Below, one piece after another: positions 56,754-64,000 of a stretch of DNA of 64,000 bases; the stretch's first letter is position 1; each line of letters opens with the position of its first letter. Position numbers and translations under genes: made by a program. The DNA is taken from positions 930,001 to 994,000 of the forward strand of contig NZ_CP009832.1 in the NCBI RefSeq assembly GCF_000959525.1. The letters run 5' to 3'. Under the pieces are notes generated by a model, which worked only from the letters and a program-made list of their open reading frames with translations, was not told where the DNA came from and did not search any database. This DNA is from Burkholderia multivorans ATCC BAA-247. Lineage in GTDB: Bacteria; Pseudomonadota; Gammaproteobacteria; Burkholderiales; Burkholderiaceae.

Positions 56754-57584
56754 ATGGACTGGATCCTGATCTGCAAGGCATTGATCCTCGGCGTCGTCGA
56801 GGGGCTGACGGAATTCCTGCCGGTATCGAGCACCGGCCACCTGATCGTCGCCGGCAGTTTCCTCAATTTCAACGACGCGCATGCGAAAACGTTCGACGTC
56901 GTGATTCAGTTCGGCGCGATTCTCGCCGTGTGCTGGGAGTATCGGCAGCGGATCGCGTCGGTGGTGACCGGGCTGCCGAGCCGGCCCGACGCGCGGCGTT
57001 TCGCGCTGAACGTCGTCATCGCGACGATTCCGGCGATTGCGCTCGGGCTGCTGCTCGAGAAAAAGATCAAGGCCGTGCTGTTCTCGCCGGTGCCGGTCGC
57101 GTTCGCGCTCGTCGTCGGCGGCGCGATCATTCTGTGGGCCGAAGCGCGGCAGCGCGAGCGCCGCGAGCCGCCGCGCGTGCAGTCGATCGACGAGTTGACG
57201 CCGCTGGATGCGTTGAAAGTCGGTGTCGCGCAGTGCTTTGCGCTGATTCCCGGCATGTCGCGCTCGGGCTCGACGATCATCGGCGGGATGCTGTTCGGCC
57301 TCGAGCGTCGCGCCGCGACCGAGTTTTCGTTCTTCCTCGCGATTCCGATCATCTTCGGCGCGACGCTCTATGAAACCGTGAAGGACTGGCACGCGTTCAC
57401 CGTCGACGCGCTCGGGTTGTTCGTGCTCGGGCTCGTGTCGGCCTTCGTCAGTGCGTTCGTCTGCGTGCGCTGGCTGCTGCGCTACGTCGCGACGCACGAC
57501 TTCACGGTGTTCGCGTGGTATCGGATCGTGTTCGGGTTGTTCGTGCTGCTCGTCGGTTATAGCGGGTGGTTGAACTGGGCGTGA
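56754..57584 (+). CDS. uppP: Undecaprenyl-diphosphatase UppP (BacA)
   Basis: A 276-residue polytopic membrane enzyme that converts undecaprenyl diphosphate to the monophosphate, recycling the carrier used for peptidoglycan and LPS; excess confers bacitracin resistance. '[21 protein letters not shown]' near residue 15 contains the catalytic Glu and Ser-Ser-Thr-Gly-His. '[21 protein letters not shown]' near residue 165 is the second motif with the catalytic Arg. The ATG at 56754 gives the standard length. A strong terminator follows. Confidence 0.97.
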   Translation: MDWILICKALILGVVEGLTEFLPVSSTGHLIVAGSFLNFNDAHAKTFDVVIQFGAILAVCWEYRQRIASVVTGLPSRPDARRFALNVVIATIPAIALGLLLEKKIKAVLFSPVPVAFALVVGGAIILWAEARQRERREPPRVQSIDELTPLDALKVGVAQCFALIPGMSRSGSTIIGGMLFGLERRAATEFSFFLAIPIIFGATLYETVKDWHAFTVDALGLFVLGLVSAFVSAFVCVRWLLRYVATHDFTVFAWYRIVFGLFVLLVGYSGWLNWA

Positions 57585-57615
57585 TCGGCGTTCGGGGGAG
57601 TAGGGCGCGGATGTG

Positions 57616-57659
57616 AAAACGGCCCGATCGGCAGATGCCGGTCGGGCCGTTTTGTTTTT
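57616..57659 (+). terminator. Rho-independent terminator of uppP
   Basis: A 12-bp stem AAAACGGCCCGA/TCGGGCCGTTTT, extended inward by CGGC/GCCG with an AGAT loop, runs into a T-rich tail. It lies 31 bp after the uppP stop. The A/T ends make it usable in both directions. Confidence 0.93.
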
Positions 57660-58105
57660 GATGCGGACAAAAGCGGGTTGTGCATGGAGCGGTAATGGCT
57701 GGTGGTCTCGTTTCGGAGCCGATCGCAGCGCCGGGCAGTCAGCTGAGGTCGCGTACGGCCTGCAGATTGGGAGACCTACGTTGCTATAGTCGTCAACCAG
57801 TGCCGATTGGCCGACATCGGTTCTGGTACGTCGGCACGCCGGACAAGGATGACCCGCACCGGTAGTGCACCGTGCTCTACGTACGTACCCTTGCCACGGC
57901 AAGGTCGGGGAAGCCTCACAGTCTACTTGCGAATGATTCTCATTCGCATTAGCATCCCAAAGCCACTCCTGTTTCGCTTTGCCGCGTTGTTTTGTAAATA
58001 GGGCTAGACGAGCGATTACGTCCCCAGACAGCTGTCCGGGGCAGGGGAGGAGACGACTGAACGCTTCAGTCGGATTGCGTGAACATAATTTCAATGGACG
58101 CACAA
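57660..58105. other. Palindrome-rich non-coding stretch before the phospholipase A2-like gene
   Basis: No convincing gene is seen. Four inverted repeats stand out: CCTTGCC/GGCAAGG with a 2-base loop (57889-57904), the Fur-like palindrome (57928-57948), an interrupted 20-bp palindrome with CCCC...GGGG ends and a GACAG/CTGTC core (58022-58041), and CGACTGAA/TTCAGTCG with a CGC loop (58054-58072). A strong GGAGGAG at 58047-58053 precedes the last hairpin but no start codon at proper distance follows it. The stretch separates high-G+C core DNA from the A+T-richer two-gene module. Confidence 0.6.
57928..57948. promoter_or_regulatory. Fur-box-like perfect palindrome
   Basis: A 21-bp palindrome with 9-bp arms TGCGAATGA and TCATTCGCA around a TTC centre. 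Its 19-bp core matches the Fur consensus (GATAATGAT... type) at 13 of 19 positions, including both AATGAT/TCATT halves. It is about 160 bp before the phospholipase A2-like gene. Iron control of that gene is inferred, not shown. Confidence 0.6.
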
Positions 58106-58798
58106 ATGGGGAAAATCGCAACTTTGCTATTTGTATCTCCGCTTGCATTGTCAGAGACTGCAATGGCGCAAGGCGTACTGCCTGCTATTAACGTTACCGG
58201 ATCAAGGCCATATGGATCGGTGATGGATTTTGCCGGGGACATCGGGCCGCCATCAAAAGGTCCTACGAGCTGGGCATTGGCCAATGTGCCTAATAGTCCG
58301 AGGCTTCAGTGTCAATACACGCAGATGCTAAGACGAGATTTGAAAAATTGTGACTTTTCAAATCCACCTAATATCGGCGTTTTCCGCCTTCACAGTTTTA
58401 TTCCGAGAAACCAACCCTTCACGTCCGGCATTTCTTTTGTCCCAAACGCAGGTGTCTTGCAAAACGGTTGTGGTCCTGCGAGCGGTTGGATGAAGTACGT
58501 TATACCTAATGCGCCGCTCGGGTACGATTTTACCAACGCATGTAACAACCATGACGTTTGTTATGGAAGCAAGCTCAGCAAGGCGCTATGTGACAATTTA
58601 TTCGAGCGGGATATGAAGCAAATTTGCAACGGTTCTGGCTTGTGTGGCGAAATAGCAGAGAAGTACGCAGATGCTGTCCGTAAATTTGGAGATAAACCAT
58701 ATCAGGAGGCGGTCGATCAGTGGTATTGCGCGCTATTTGGATTTCTCCGCGGTGTGGTGAGCAAGTACACTGGTGCAAGTCTGTGCAATATTGAGTAG
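58106..58798 (+). CDS. Secreted phospholipase A2-like protein
   Basis: A 230-residue protein with a signal peptide (residues 1-22, ending 'ETAMAQ'). The central part carries the phospholipase A2 signature: a Gly/Cys-rich loop 'NGCGPASGW' (residues 120-128, Ca-binding-loop-like) and 'FTNACNNHDVCYGS' with the H149-D150 catalytic pair and flanking Cys146/Cys152. 'LCDNLFERDM' follows with a second Asp (169), the usual partner. Eight or more cysteines fit a disulfide-bonded exported protein. Starts at GTG 58079 and ATG 58094 are also in frame; 58106 gives the best signal peptide. G+C is far below that of flanking genes, suggesting transfer. The next gene starts 9 bp after the stop. Lipid hydrolysis in the periplasm or outside the cell is inferred. 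Confidence 0.82.
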   Translation: MGKIATLLFVSPLALSETAMAQGVLPAINVTGSRPYGSVMDFAGDIGPPSKGPTSWALANVPNSPRLQCQYTQMLRRDLKNCDFSNPPNIGVFRLHSFIPRNQPFTSGISFVPNAGVLQNGCGPASGWMKYVIPNAPLGYDFTNACNNHDVCYGSKLSKALCDNLFERDMKQICNGSGLCGEIAEKYADAVRKFGDKPYQEAVDQWYCALFGFLRGVVSKYTGASLCNIE

Positions 58799-58807
58799 GG
58801 GGAAGTT

Positions 58808-59671
58808 ATGAAAAAGTTTTGGATCTTTCTGGTGCTGTGTGTGATCGCGAGCGTGTTCTATTTCGGGCTTCGCGCCGGCCCTGATTCGCCAAATAAAAAT
58901 ACCGAGAACTCCGCTATGGGGCATCAAACAAAGTCCGCCTCGGTCGATTCATTCAATTCCGTCGCAGTTGAGCGCAGGCCGTCAGAGGACGAAGCTCCAA
59001 AAAAATACCAATTTCCTAATGTGCATGTGTCGAAAGATTTTGGTAACGACGAAGAGCTCAGGGGTTCATTTCCCGGATCGGATAGGCTTGTGATGGACGA
59101 ATTCTACAAGAATTTCCGACAAAATGCGATCGCGTTTAATAGCCGAGAGCAGTACGAGTGGCTGATGAAGAGCGGCTATCCGATGCCAGAAGAGGTCGTT
59201 ACTGGATATAAGATGAGTATCGATGAGCTCGGGAAATTGGTCGAACAAGGTAACGTGAAGGCTAGTTATTTTTATTTGATGCGGGAAGTTTACAGCAAGG
59301 ATAGCGGTGAAATTCTCGATAAAATGAATAAGTCCGGAGATGGCAGTGAATGGTCTAGAAGAATCGTTGCCGCGCAAAATGCAGTGATGGCTAGCGGTTC
59401 GGCGTTCACCGGATACATTCTGGCGGCTAAAGCAGGAAGAGACGGAGGTAGTCCGGAAGGCGTCTATGCAGGATATGCGTTGGCAGCAGTGATGGGGGAT
59501 TCGCGCGCGTTGAACGTGGTAGCAGAAGCGCCGAGGCTCGATATACGCGCATTCGTGTCTATCTTGGCAAGCAATATTGATATGTTGCGTATTTCGAATC
59601 CTAATGTCTTTACTGGAAGGCCGTCTGAATTTCCTGATAGATATTCGACTGGGGTAAGCTATTCGAATTGA
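58808..59671 (+). CDS. Membrane-anchored protein of unknown function, partner of the PLA2-like gene
   Basis: A 287-residue protein not recognised as a known family. It begins with a single hydrophobic segment (residues ~4-20, 'FWIFLVLCVIASVFYFG') that should anchor it in the inner membrane with the rest in the periplasm. A polar linker (residues 25-65) follows. The C-terminal half has short helical units such as 'LVEQGNVKASYFYLMREV', 'SGSAFTGYILAAKAGRDGG' and 'YAGYALAAVMGDSRALNVVAEA', which resemble degenerate Sel1 repeats. GGGGGA gives a good ribosome binding site, and it is 9 bp after the PLA2-like gene. Sel1-type proteins serve as immunity partners of some lipase effectors, so such a role is a reasonable hypothesis. 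Low G+C, likely acquired. Confidence 0.75.
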   Translation: MKKFWIFLVLCVIASVFYFGLRAGPDSPNKNTENSAMGHQTKSASVDSFNSVAVERRPSEDEAPKKYQFPNVHVSKDFGNDEELRGSFPGSDRLVMDEFYKNFRQNAIAFNSREQYEWLMKSGYPMPEEVVTGYKMSIDELGKLVEQGNVKASYFYLMREVYSKDSGEILDKMNKSGDGSEWSRRIVAAQNAVMASGSAFTGYILAAKAGRDGGSPEGVYAGYALAAVMGDSRALNVVAEAPRLDIRAFVSILASNIDMLRISNPNVFTGRPSEFPDRYSTGVSYSN

Positions 59672-60083
59672 GATGTCTTGATTCCGACCGTTGCGCCTTG
59701 CTGATTCATAAGGTGCCCGCGATCGTCAATAAATCGTTGATGTTTTCGGGGCAGGGGCTGCGCACGGGTGTGGCGAGCCCGTCATGCGTGTCCGGCTGCC
59801 CGGGAACCGGTGTGCAGGCAAATATGCATGGTATCTCGGGGGCACAAGCTCAGCCGTTAGGCGGATTGTGAAAGGCCGGCACGTGCTTTACTTAATGGGT
59901 TCGGCGGGTCGGCACTACCGGTCGGCTATGACAACCGGCCCCTGAACTCCGTGCGACGCGGCAAGCGTATCGGCGGAAGACGTGAAAACGGCCACACGGG
60001 CGTTTGCCGGTGTGGCCGCATTGCCGTCGATGCCACCGGCGCGACGTATGCGTCGGCCGTCGGCGAGCACGTGCGCCGATCGC
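59672..60083. other. Non-coding stretch after the PLA2 module, with trmB terminator
   Basis: No gene with support was found; a 67-codon open frame at 59668-59871 has no ribosome binding site and no family likeness. G+C rises to core levels here. It contains CGGGGCAGGGG at 59747-59757, an exact copy of 58037-58047 on the other side of the two-gene module. The trmB terminator lies near its right end. Confidence 0.5.
59985..60018 (-). terminator. Rho-independent terminator of trmB
   Basis: A perfect 9-bp stem CGGCCACAC/GTGTGGCCG (59989-59997 with 60010-60018) is followed on the minus strand by TTTT. It is 65 bp past the trmB stop. Confidence 0.8.
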
Positions 60084-60848
60084 TCAGCCCGCGCGCTTGC
60101 GGAACACGAGATCCCACACGCTGTGACCGAGCCGCAGCCCGCGTCGTTCGAACTTCGTGACGGGCCGATAGTCGGGGCGCGGCGCGTAACCGTCGGCCGT
60201 GTTTTCGAGCGTCGGCTCGGCGCTCAGCACCTCGAGCATCTGTTCCGCGTAGTTCTGCCAGTCGGTCGCGCAATGCAGGTACGCGCCCGGTTTCAGGCGC
60301 GATGCCAGTTGCGCGACGAGCGGCGGCTGAATCAGACGGCGTTTGTGGTGCCGCGCCTTGTGCCACGGATCGGGGAAGAAGATGTGCACGCCGTCGAGGC
60401 TTTCGGGCGTGAGCATGTGTTCGAGCACTTCGACCGCGTCGTGCTGGATGATGCGGATGTTCGACAGATCCTGTTCGCCGATCAGCTTCAGCAGCGCGCC
60501 GACGCCCGGTTCGTGCACTTCGACGCCGAGGAAATCGTCGCCCGGGCGATTCGCGGCGATTTCGGCCGTCGACGCGCCCATCCCGAAGCCGATTTCGAGA
60601 ATGCGCGGCGCGCTGCGGCCGAAGATCGCGTTCCAGTCGGGCGTTTCGGGGGCGTACGGGACGACGAAGCGCGGGCCGAGCTCGTCGAGCGCGCGACGCT
60701 GGCCGGTGGACACGCGGCCGGCGCGCGTGACGAAGCTGCGGATGCGGCGGCGGTGCAGCGGATTGACTTCGGTGCCGTCGGCGGCTTCGTCGGACAGGGC
60801 AGCGTCGTGCGGCGGCAGGCCGGCTTCGTTCGGATCGTCGTGCATCAT
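60084..60848 (-). CDS. trmB: tRNA (guanine-N7-)-methyltransferase TrmB
   Basis: A 254-residue SAM-dependent enzyme that methylates G46 of tRNAs. '[21 protein letters not shown]' is the SAM-binding motif, and '[19 protein letters not shown]' follows. '[19 protein letters not shown]' contains the conserved P-D-P-W-x-K-x-R-H-x-K-R-R catalytic/tRNA segment. '[15 protein letters not shown]' and '[19 protein letters not shown]' are also diagnostic. Start is one of two adjacent ATGs (60848, 60845). Confidence 0.97.
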   Translation of the reverse strand: MMHDDPNEAGLPPHDAALSDEAADGTEVNPLHRRRIRSFVTRAGRVSTGQRRALDELGPRFVVPYAPETPDWNAIFGRSAPRILEIGFGMGASTAEIAANRPGDDFLGVEVHEPGVGALLKLIGEQDLSNIRIIQHDAVEVLEHMLTPESLDGVHIFFPDPWHKARHHKRRLIQPPLVAQLASRLKPGAYLHCATDWQNYAEQMLEVLSAEPTLENTADGYAPRPDYRPVTKFERRGLRLGHSVWDLVFRKRAG

Positions 60849-61162
60849 CGGTGACAGAGATTGGCTCGGTTGCGAGCGAGGGCTCGGGCGCGGTGACCGG
60901 CGGAACCGGCACATGGTACAAAAAAGCCGCCTTCGACGAGGCGGCTTGCGCGCTGGCTGCAGTGCAGCCGGAAAGTGGAGCGGGCGATGGGAACATCATC
61001 GTGTCCCTAACTCGTTGATTGATAACGAGTTTTCCGCACTCGGCGAACCGAGATGGACATAATTATGGACTGAAAAACCACGCTTGGTCAACGCGCGCTC
61101 CGAGCAAGTCCAGTGCGAGCCATGGACAGCCAGCAGTAGCCAATGTACCCGAGCGCTCAACG
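60849..61162. other. Junction stretch between trmB and the acquired LysR-DegP-M48 segment
   Basis: It holds a minus-strand terminator (60924-60947) and no gene. The terminator points to a minus-strand transcript coming from the right, either from lysR or from a lost gene. Around 61000-61080 the sequence is locally A/T-richer. No tRNA or attachment-site repeat was recognised. Confidence 0.5.
60924..60947 (-). terminator. Rho-independent terminator upstream of trmB
   Basis: A perfect 9-bp stem AAGCCGCCT/AGGCGGCTT with a 6-base loop. On the minus strand it runs into six T residues. It lies 76 bp before the trmB start and would stop transcription entering from the lysR side. Confidence 0.88.
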
Positions 61163-62071
61163 TCACGAGGCCGGTTCATCTCCCTTTGGCAGGAACTCCT
61201 CGCGTGCGCGCTGCAGAAACCGCTTCATGGGCTCAGAGGGTTCGGCGCCGCGGCGCAGCAGGTAGGTGGACAGCATGGGCGGCGTGCCGGCCAGGGGACG
61301 GACGGCTATGTCGGGGCGGTTCAGGGTCTGCACCTGCGAGGCAATGGCGAAACCTAGGCCATAACCGGCACCGACCAGAGTCAGCATCACGCCTAGGCTC
61401 GTCACCTGATCTACCAGCTTGAGCGGCTTGGACGCACCTTGAAGCACCGCCTGGATCTGGTGGTGGCAGCCCGATCCCGCGTCCGGATGGCACAGTACCA
61501 ACGGAAACTTCAAGGCTTCATCCAATGGCACTTCCGCGTGCGCCAACAAGGGGTGGCGCACGGGCACGATCACCGACAGAGGATCGGTCCACACGGGCTC
61601 GGCGACAAGGCCTTCGCTCACCGCGTCCGACAGCGCAAAGCCGATGTCCAGCAGATCGTTGTGCAGGCCCTTGAGCTGCTGCGCGAAAGGCAGCTCGAAG
61701 ACGCGAATCTCCAGTTCGGGCTCTTCCTCGCGGCTGCGCGCCAGTAAGGTGGCAATGTGGGGCTGCGCCAAGCTGTCGCAGATGGCGATGCGCAGATAAC
61801 CCTGATAGCCCTGCGCCGCCGCCTTTGCGGCACTCACCGCCTGCTCCACGGTGGCCAGCACACGCCGGCACTCACCGAGGAACACTTGACCGGCCCAGGT
61901 CAGTCGCGTCTGGTGCGCGCTGCGGTCGAACAACTGCACGCCGAGCGTGGCTTCGAGATTGCGCATTGCGCGCGACACAGGCGATTGTTCTACGCCAAGG
62001 CGCTCGGCCGCTCGCGCGAAATGCAGTTCTTCCGCGACCGCAACGAAATAGCGCAGTACTCTGAGTTCCAA
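61163..62071 (-). CDS. LysR family transcriptional regulator
   Basis: A 302-residue LysR-type regulator. The N-terminal winged helix-turn-helix is 'LRVLRYFVAVAEELHFARAAERLGVEQSPVSRAMRNLE' (residues ~3-40), followed by 'LGVQLFDRSAHQTRLTWAGQVFL'. The remainder is a periplasmic-binding-protein-like effector domain ('YLRIAICDSLAQPHIATLL'). The TTG at 62071 is chosen because a strong AGGAGG lies 5 bp before it and the domain starts immediately; a GTG at 62110 is an alternative. It is on the same strand as, and downstream of, degP, 232 bp away. Its target is unknown; the palindrome at 62175-62192 may be its own operator. Confidence 0.93.
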   Translation of the reverse strand: MELRVLRYFVAVAEELHFARAAERLGVEQSPVSRAMRNLEATLGVQLFDRSAHQTRLTWAGQVFLGECRRVLATVEQAVSAAKAAAQGYQGYLRIAICDSLAQPHIATLLARSREEEPELEIRVFELPFAQQLKGLHNDLLDIGFALSDAVSEGLVAEPVWTDPLSVIVPVRHPLLAHAEVPLDEALKFPLVLCHPDAGSGCHHQIQAVLQGASKPLKLVDQVTSLGVMLTLVGAGYGLGFAIASQVQTLNRPDIAVRPLAGTPPMLSTYLLRRGAEPSEPMKRFLQRAREEFLPKGDEPAS

Positions 62072-62174
62072 TGCGGCCTCCTGTTTGCCTCGTTCCTGGC
62101 CTGCGTCCACCTCATGCGGATTGCGCCTCGCTTTCTCCTTCGATGATTGGCAAGAGGTTCCGGCGTTGCATGCT

Positions 62175-62192
62175 TGCCTATTCGGATAGGCA
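62175..62192. promoter_or_regulatory. Candidate LysR-type operator upstream of the LysR gene
   Basis: A perfect inverted repeat TGCCTAT-TCGG-ATAGGCA, about 105 bp upstream of the LysR start. LysR-type regulators usually bind imperfect T-N11-A dyads near their own promoters, and this dyad fits in size and place. No regulator binding can be shown from sequence. Confidence 0.4.
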
Positions 62193-62303
62193 GATCGCAT
62201 CCGAAAATTACGGAGGTTGAGGCGGAACGCTACCTGGCCGAAGACCTGAGAACCTCAATCGCCGCGACGCTGCACTACCGCCTGATCCACAGGTTCAATT
62301 CAA

Positions 62304-63455
62304 TCAATTCCCGGGTTGCAGCTCCACACGCACCTCGCGCGATTTGCCGGCCCGTTCCACTGACAAGACCACCACATCGCCGACCTTCCTGTCGTCTAGC
62401 CGCGCGAGCAGCTTAGCCACATCGTCCGTCGCCTTACCATCAACACCGATGATGCGGTCGCCCGGCACGATGCCTTGCGGCGTGACTTCGACACCCGCGA
62501 GGCCGGCCTTGTGCGCTGCCGAACCCGGGGTAACACGCAGCACGAACACGCCCTTGCTTCCAGTCAGCGCCAGCAGGCGCTGATTGAGCTGTTCGTCCAC
62601 CTCGATGCCGAGCGCCGGACGGATGTACTTACCGGTCTTGATGAGTTGCGGCACCACGCGCATGACGGTGTCCACCGGCACGGCGAAACCGATCCCGGCC
62701 GAGGCGCCGGAAGGGCTGTAGATCGCCGTGTTGATGCCGATGAGCCGCCCCGCCGAATCGAGCAAGGGGCCACCGGAGTTGCCAGGGTTGATGGCGGCGT
62801 CGGTCTGGATCAGGTGATCGATGGCCGCTCCGCCCGCTTCTCCGGGTAACGAGCGGTCGAGCGCGGAGACGATACCAGTGGTGAGCGTCCAGTCCAGGCC
62901 GAAGGGGTTGCCGATAGCGAACACCTTCTGACCTACCTTGAGGTCGGCGCTGGTGCCGACCGGCACGGCCGGTGGGCGCTTGAAACCGACGCCGATCTTG
63001 AGCACGGCGATGTCATGCGCGGGGCTCGTCCCCACCAGCGCGGCCTGGTAGTCGCGGCCGTCGGCGAGTTTGACGGTGGCTTCGGACGCGCCCTGGATGA
63101 CATGGAAGTTGGTGACAACGTGGCCGGCGTCGTCCCAGATGAAGCCCGAGCCTGTACCGCGCGGCACGGAGAACACGTTGCGCGTCCAGACATCGCGTAC
63201 TAATTGCGCGGTGGTGATGTAGACCACCGAGGCGCGCGATTTTTCGAACAGTTCGATGGTGGCTTTCTCGTCCGCCGCCAGATCGCCACGCGCCGTCACG
63301 GTGCGTTCTGCCGCCTCGCGCGGACTGAACCAGGCCTCGATGGCGGGCAGGAACTGCCACAGCAGCATGAGCGCGGCAATACAGACGGTGATGAAGAGCC
63401 AGCGCCGAACGAAGTGGTCCGGCGCGGGGCGTTGGTACGGGTCGGGGTAGGCCAT
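62304..63455 (-). CDS. degP: DegP/DegQ-type (S1C) trypsin-like serine protease, island-associated
   Basis: A 383-residue HtrA-family protease. One membrane anchor (residues ~19-36) replaces a cleavable signal, so the protease faces the periplasm. The catalytic triad is His118 ('TNFHVIQG'), Asp148 ('AHDIAVLKI') and Ser227 ('NPGNSGGPL'). A single C-terminal PDZ domain covers about residues 285-380 ('GVEVTPQGIVPGDRIIGVDG'). It is shorter than chromosomal DegP, which has two PDZ domains. AGGAGA precedes the ATG at 63455. It lies 23 bp after an M48 protease gene, as in mobile protein-quality-control/heat-resistance islands (inference). Confidence 0.93.
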   Translation of the reverse strand: MAYPDPYQRPAPDHFVRRWLFITVCIAALMLLWQFLPAIEAWFSPREAAERTVTARGDLAADEKATIELFEKSRASVVYITTAQLVRDVWTRNVFSVPRGTGSGFIWDDAGHVVTNFHVIQGASEATVKLADGRDYQAALVGTSPAHDIAVLKIGVGFKRPPAVPVGTSADLKVGQKVFAIGNPFGLDWTLTTGIVSALDRSLPGEAGGAAIDHLIQTDAAINPGNSGGPLLDSAGRLIGINTAIYSPSGASAGIGFAVPVDTVMRVVPQLIKTGKYIRPALGIEVDEQLNQRLLALTGSKGVFVLRVTPGSAAHKAGLAGVEVTPQGIVPGDRIIGVDGKATDDVAKLLARLDDRKVGDVVVLSVERAGKSREVRVELQPGN

Positions 63456-63478
63456 GAGAAGTCTCCTGTTGAGGGCAA

Positions 63479-64000
63479 TCAGCGCCACAGCCCGCTCGGG
63501 CGCCAGCGCGGCGTCGCAGCGGATTCCGGCAAGAAATGGGTCTCGTGAAACGGCAACGCTGATGCTGGCCTGGGCGCCAACGTCAGCAGGCGTGAGATGC
63601 ACTCTTGTGTTGCCGGATGCGTGCGCAACCAGGAGGGCTCGGGATTGCCCCATCCCGGCCACAGCCAGGCACGCCAGGAGCGGCTGACCCGCTCGATTTT
63701 CGCCAGCGCAGACGCAAGCCCGTGCGGGTCGCCCGTCAGTTCCGCCGCGAGGCGGTCAGCGTCGAACTCACGCACGCGAGACAAGCCGAGCTGTGCGAGC
63801 AGGGCCAGCTGGGGCGATGCGGCCAATAACAATAGACCAGGCCAATAGACCTCCGCCGCCCCAACCAGCAGCGCGGGCAGGCTGAGCAGGATCGCGATCT
63901 GTCCCATGAGGGCCAGCAGGCTCGTGAGGCGACTGACGGAATCCGCCAGCCCCATGACGCGCAAATCCTCATTGGCGATGTGCGCGACTTCATGCGCGAG
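63479..64000 (-). CDS. M48 family (HtpX-like) zinc metalloprotease, N-terminus beyond window
   Basis: The C-terminal 173 residues of an M48 peptidase; the gene continues past the right edge. At the edge the frame reads L-A-H-E-V-A-H-I-A-N-E-D, which contains the zinc-binding H-E-x-x-H. Two hydrophobic segments follow ('SLLALMGQIAILLSLPALLVGA', then 'WPGLLLLAASPQLALLAQLG'). The third zinc ligand is in 'REFDADRLAAELTGDPHGLASALAKIE' (E-x3-D type). 'WLRTHPATQECISRLL' matches the conserved M48 end 'HP.t..Ri..L'. It is the upstream neighbour of degP on the same strand. Confidence 0.9.
   Translation of the reverse strand, partial: LAHEVAHIANEDLRVMGLADSVSRLTSLLALMGQIAILLSLPALLVGAAEVYWPGLLLLAASPQLALLAQLGLSRVREFDADRLAAELTGDPHGLASALAKIERVSRSWRAWLWPGWGNPEPSWLRTHPATQECISRLLTLAPRPASALPFHETHFLPESAATPRWRPSGLWR

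Noticed and set aside
57807-58001. 64-codon open frame across the Fur-like palindrome
   Set aside because: Composition is non-coding and it spans regulatory palindromes; no start signal.
59668-59871. 67-codon open frame after the PLA2 module
   Set aside because: No ribosome binding site, no family likeness, and overlaps the end of the previous gene.
60849-61162. tRNA gene or attachment site at the island junction
   Set aside because: No cloverleaf or CCA-type 3' end recognised; only a terminator hairpin is visible.

Overview
The window is chromosomal DNA of a Burkholderia, most likely a member of the Burkholderia cepacia complex (chromosome 1). The evidence is the very high G+C, the gene order (groESL, pyr cluster, apaH, rml/wbi O-antigen cluster, O-glycosylation cluster, manB-waaC-kdoO-waaA, urease and urea transporter), and close protein resemblance throughout. 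Species is not assigned.

Layout. 1-4.6 kb: end of a LolA-like gene, an SRPBCC protein, the CIRCE-controlled groESL operon with its terminator, thiD and a 56-residue rubredoxin. 4.7-11.9 kb: an Ala-rich protein that may be a ChpA remnant, then yqgE-ruvX-pyrR-pyrB-pyrC' (a dihydroorotase-like protein without its metal-binding histidines), an acyltransferase and apaH. 12.2-26.8 kb: O-antigen cluster rmlBACD-wzm-wzt-three glycosyltransferases-wbiG-wbiH-wbiI. Its middle has clearly lower G+C, and wbiI is broken by an exact 22-bp tandem duplication. 26.9-34.3 kb, minus strand: glmS and a five-gene locus (initiating transferase, epimerase, two glycosyltransferases, flippase) matching the Burkholderia ogc cluster that builds the trisaccharide for general protein O-glycosylation. 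34.5-39.4 kb: phosphomannomutase, then inner-core LPS genes waaC-kdoO-waaA. 39.5-50.9 kb, minus strand: urease genes ureDABCEFG and the urea ABC transporter urtABCDE. Consensus sigma-54 (-24/-12) promoters lie before both ureA and urtA, so urea uptake and hydrolysis are probably nitrogen-controlled together. 51.2-57.6 kb: omega-amino acid aminotransferase, rhodanese, pcm, hemN, a YkgJ protein, a DUF1439 lipoprotein and uppP.

57.7-59.7 kb is a small A+T-richer insertion of two genes: a secreted phospholipase A2-like protein and a membrane-anchored partner with Sel1-like stretches. A perfect Fur-box-like palindrome and several other inverted repeats precede it. It is the best candidate here for an undescribed toxin/immunity-type module. 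After trmB the window ends in an apparently acquired segment, LysR regulator-DegP-M48 protease, that resembles the end of a protein-quality-control/heat-resistance island (LHR/TLQC); the rest would lie to the right of position 64000.

The surface-polysaccharide genes supply dTDP-rhamnose (rmlBACD), an amino-sugar primer (wbiGHI), O-antigen assembly and ABC export (wzm/wzt), a separate O-glycan (ogc), and Kdo/heptose core (waaC, waaA, kdoO); glmS and uppP feed amino sugars and recycled lipid carrier to all of them. With wbiI shifted out of frame this strain may make little or no O-antigen. No tRNA, rRNA, CRISPR array or intact insertion sequence was recognised.
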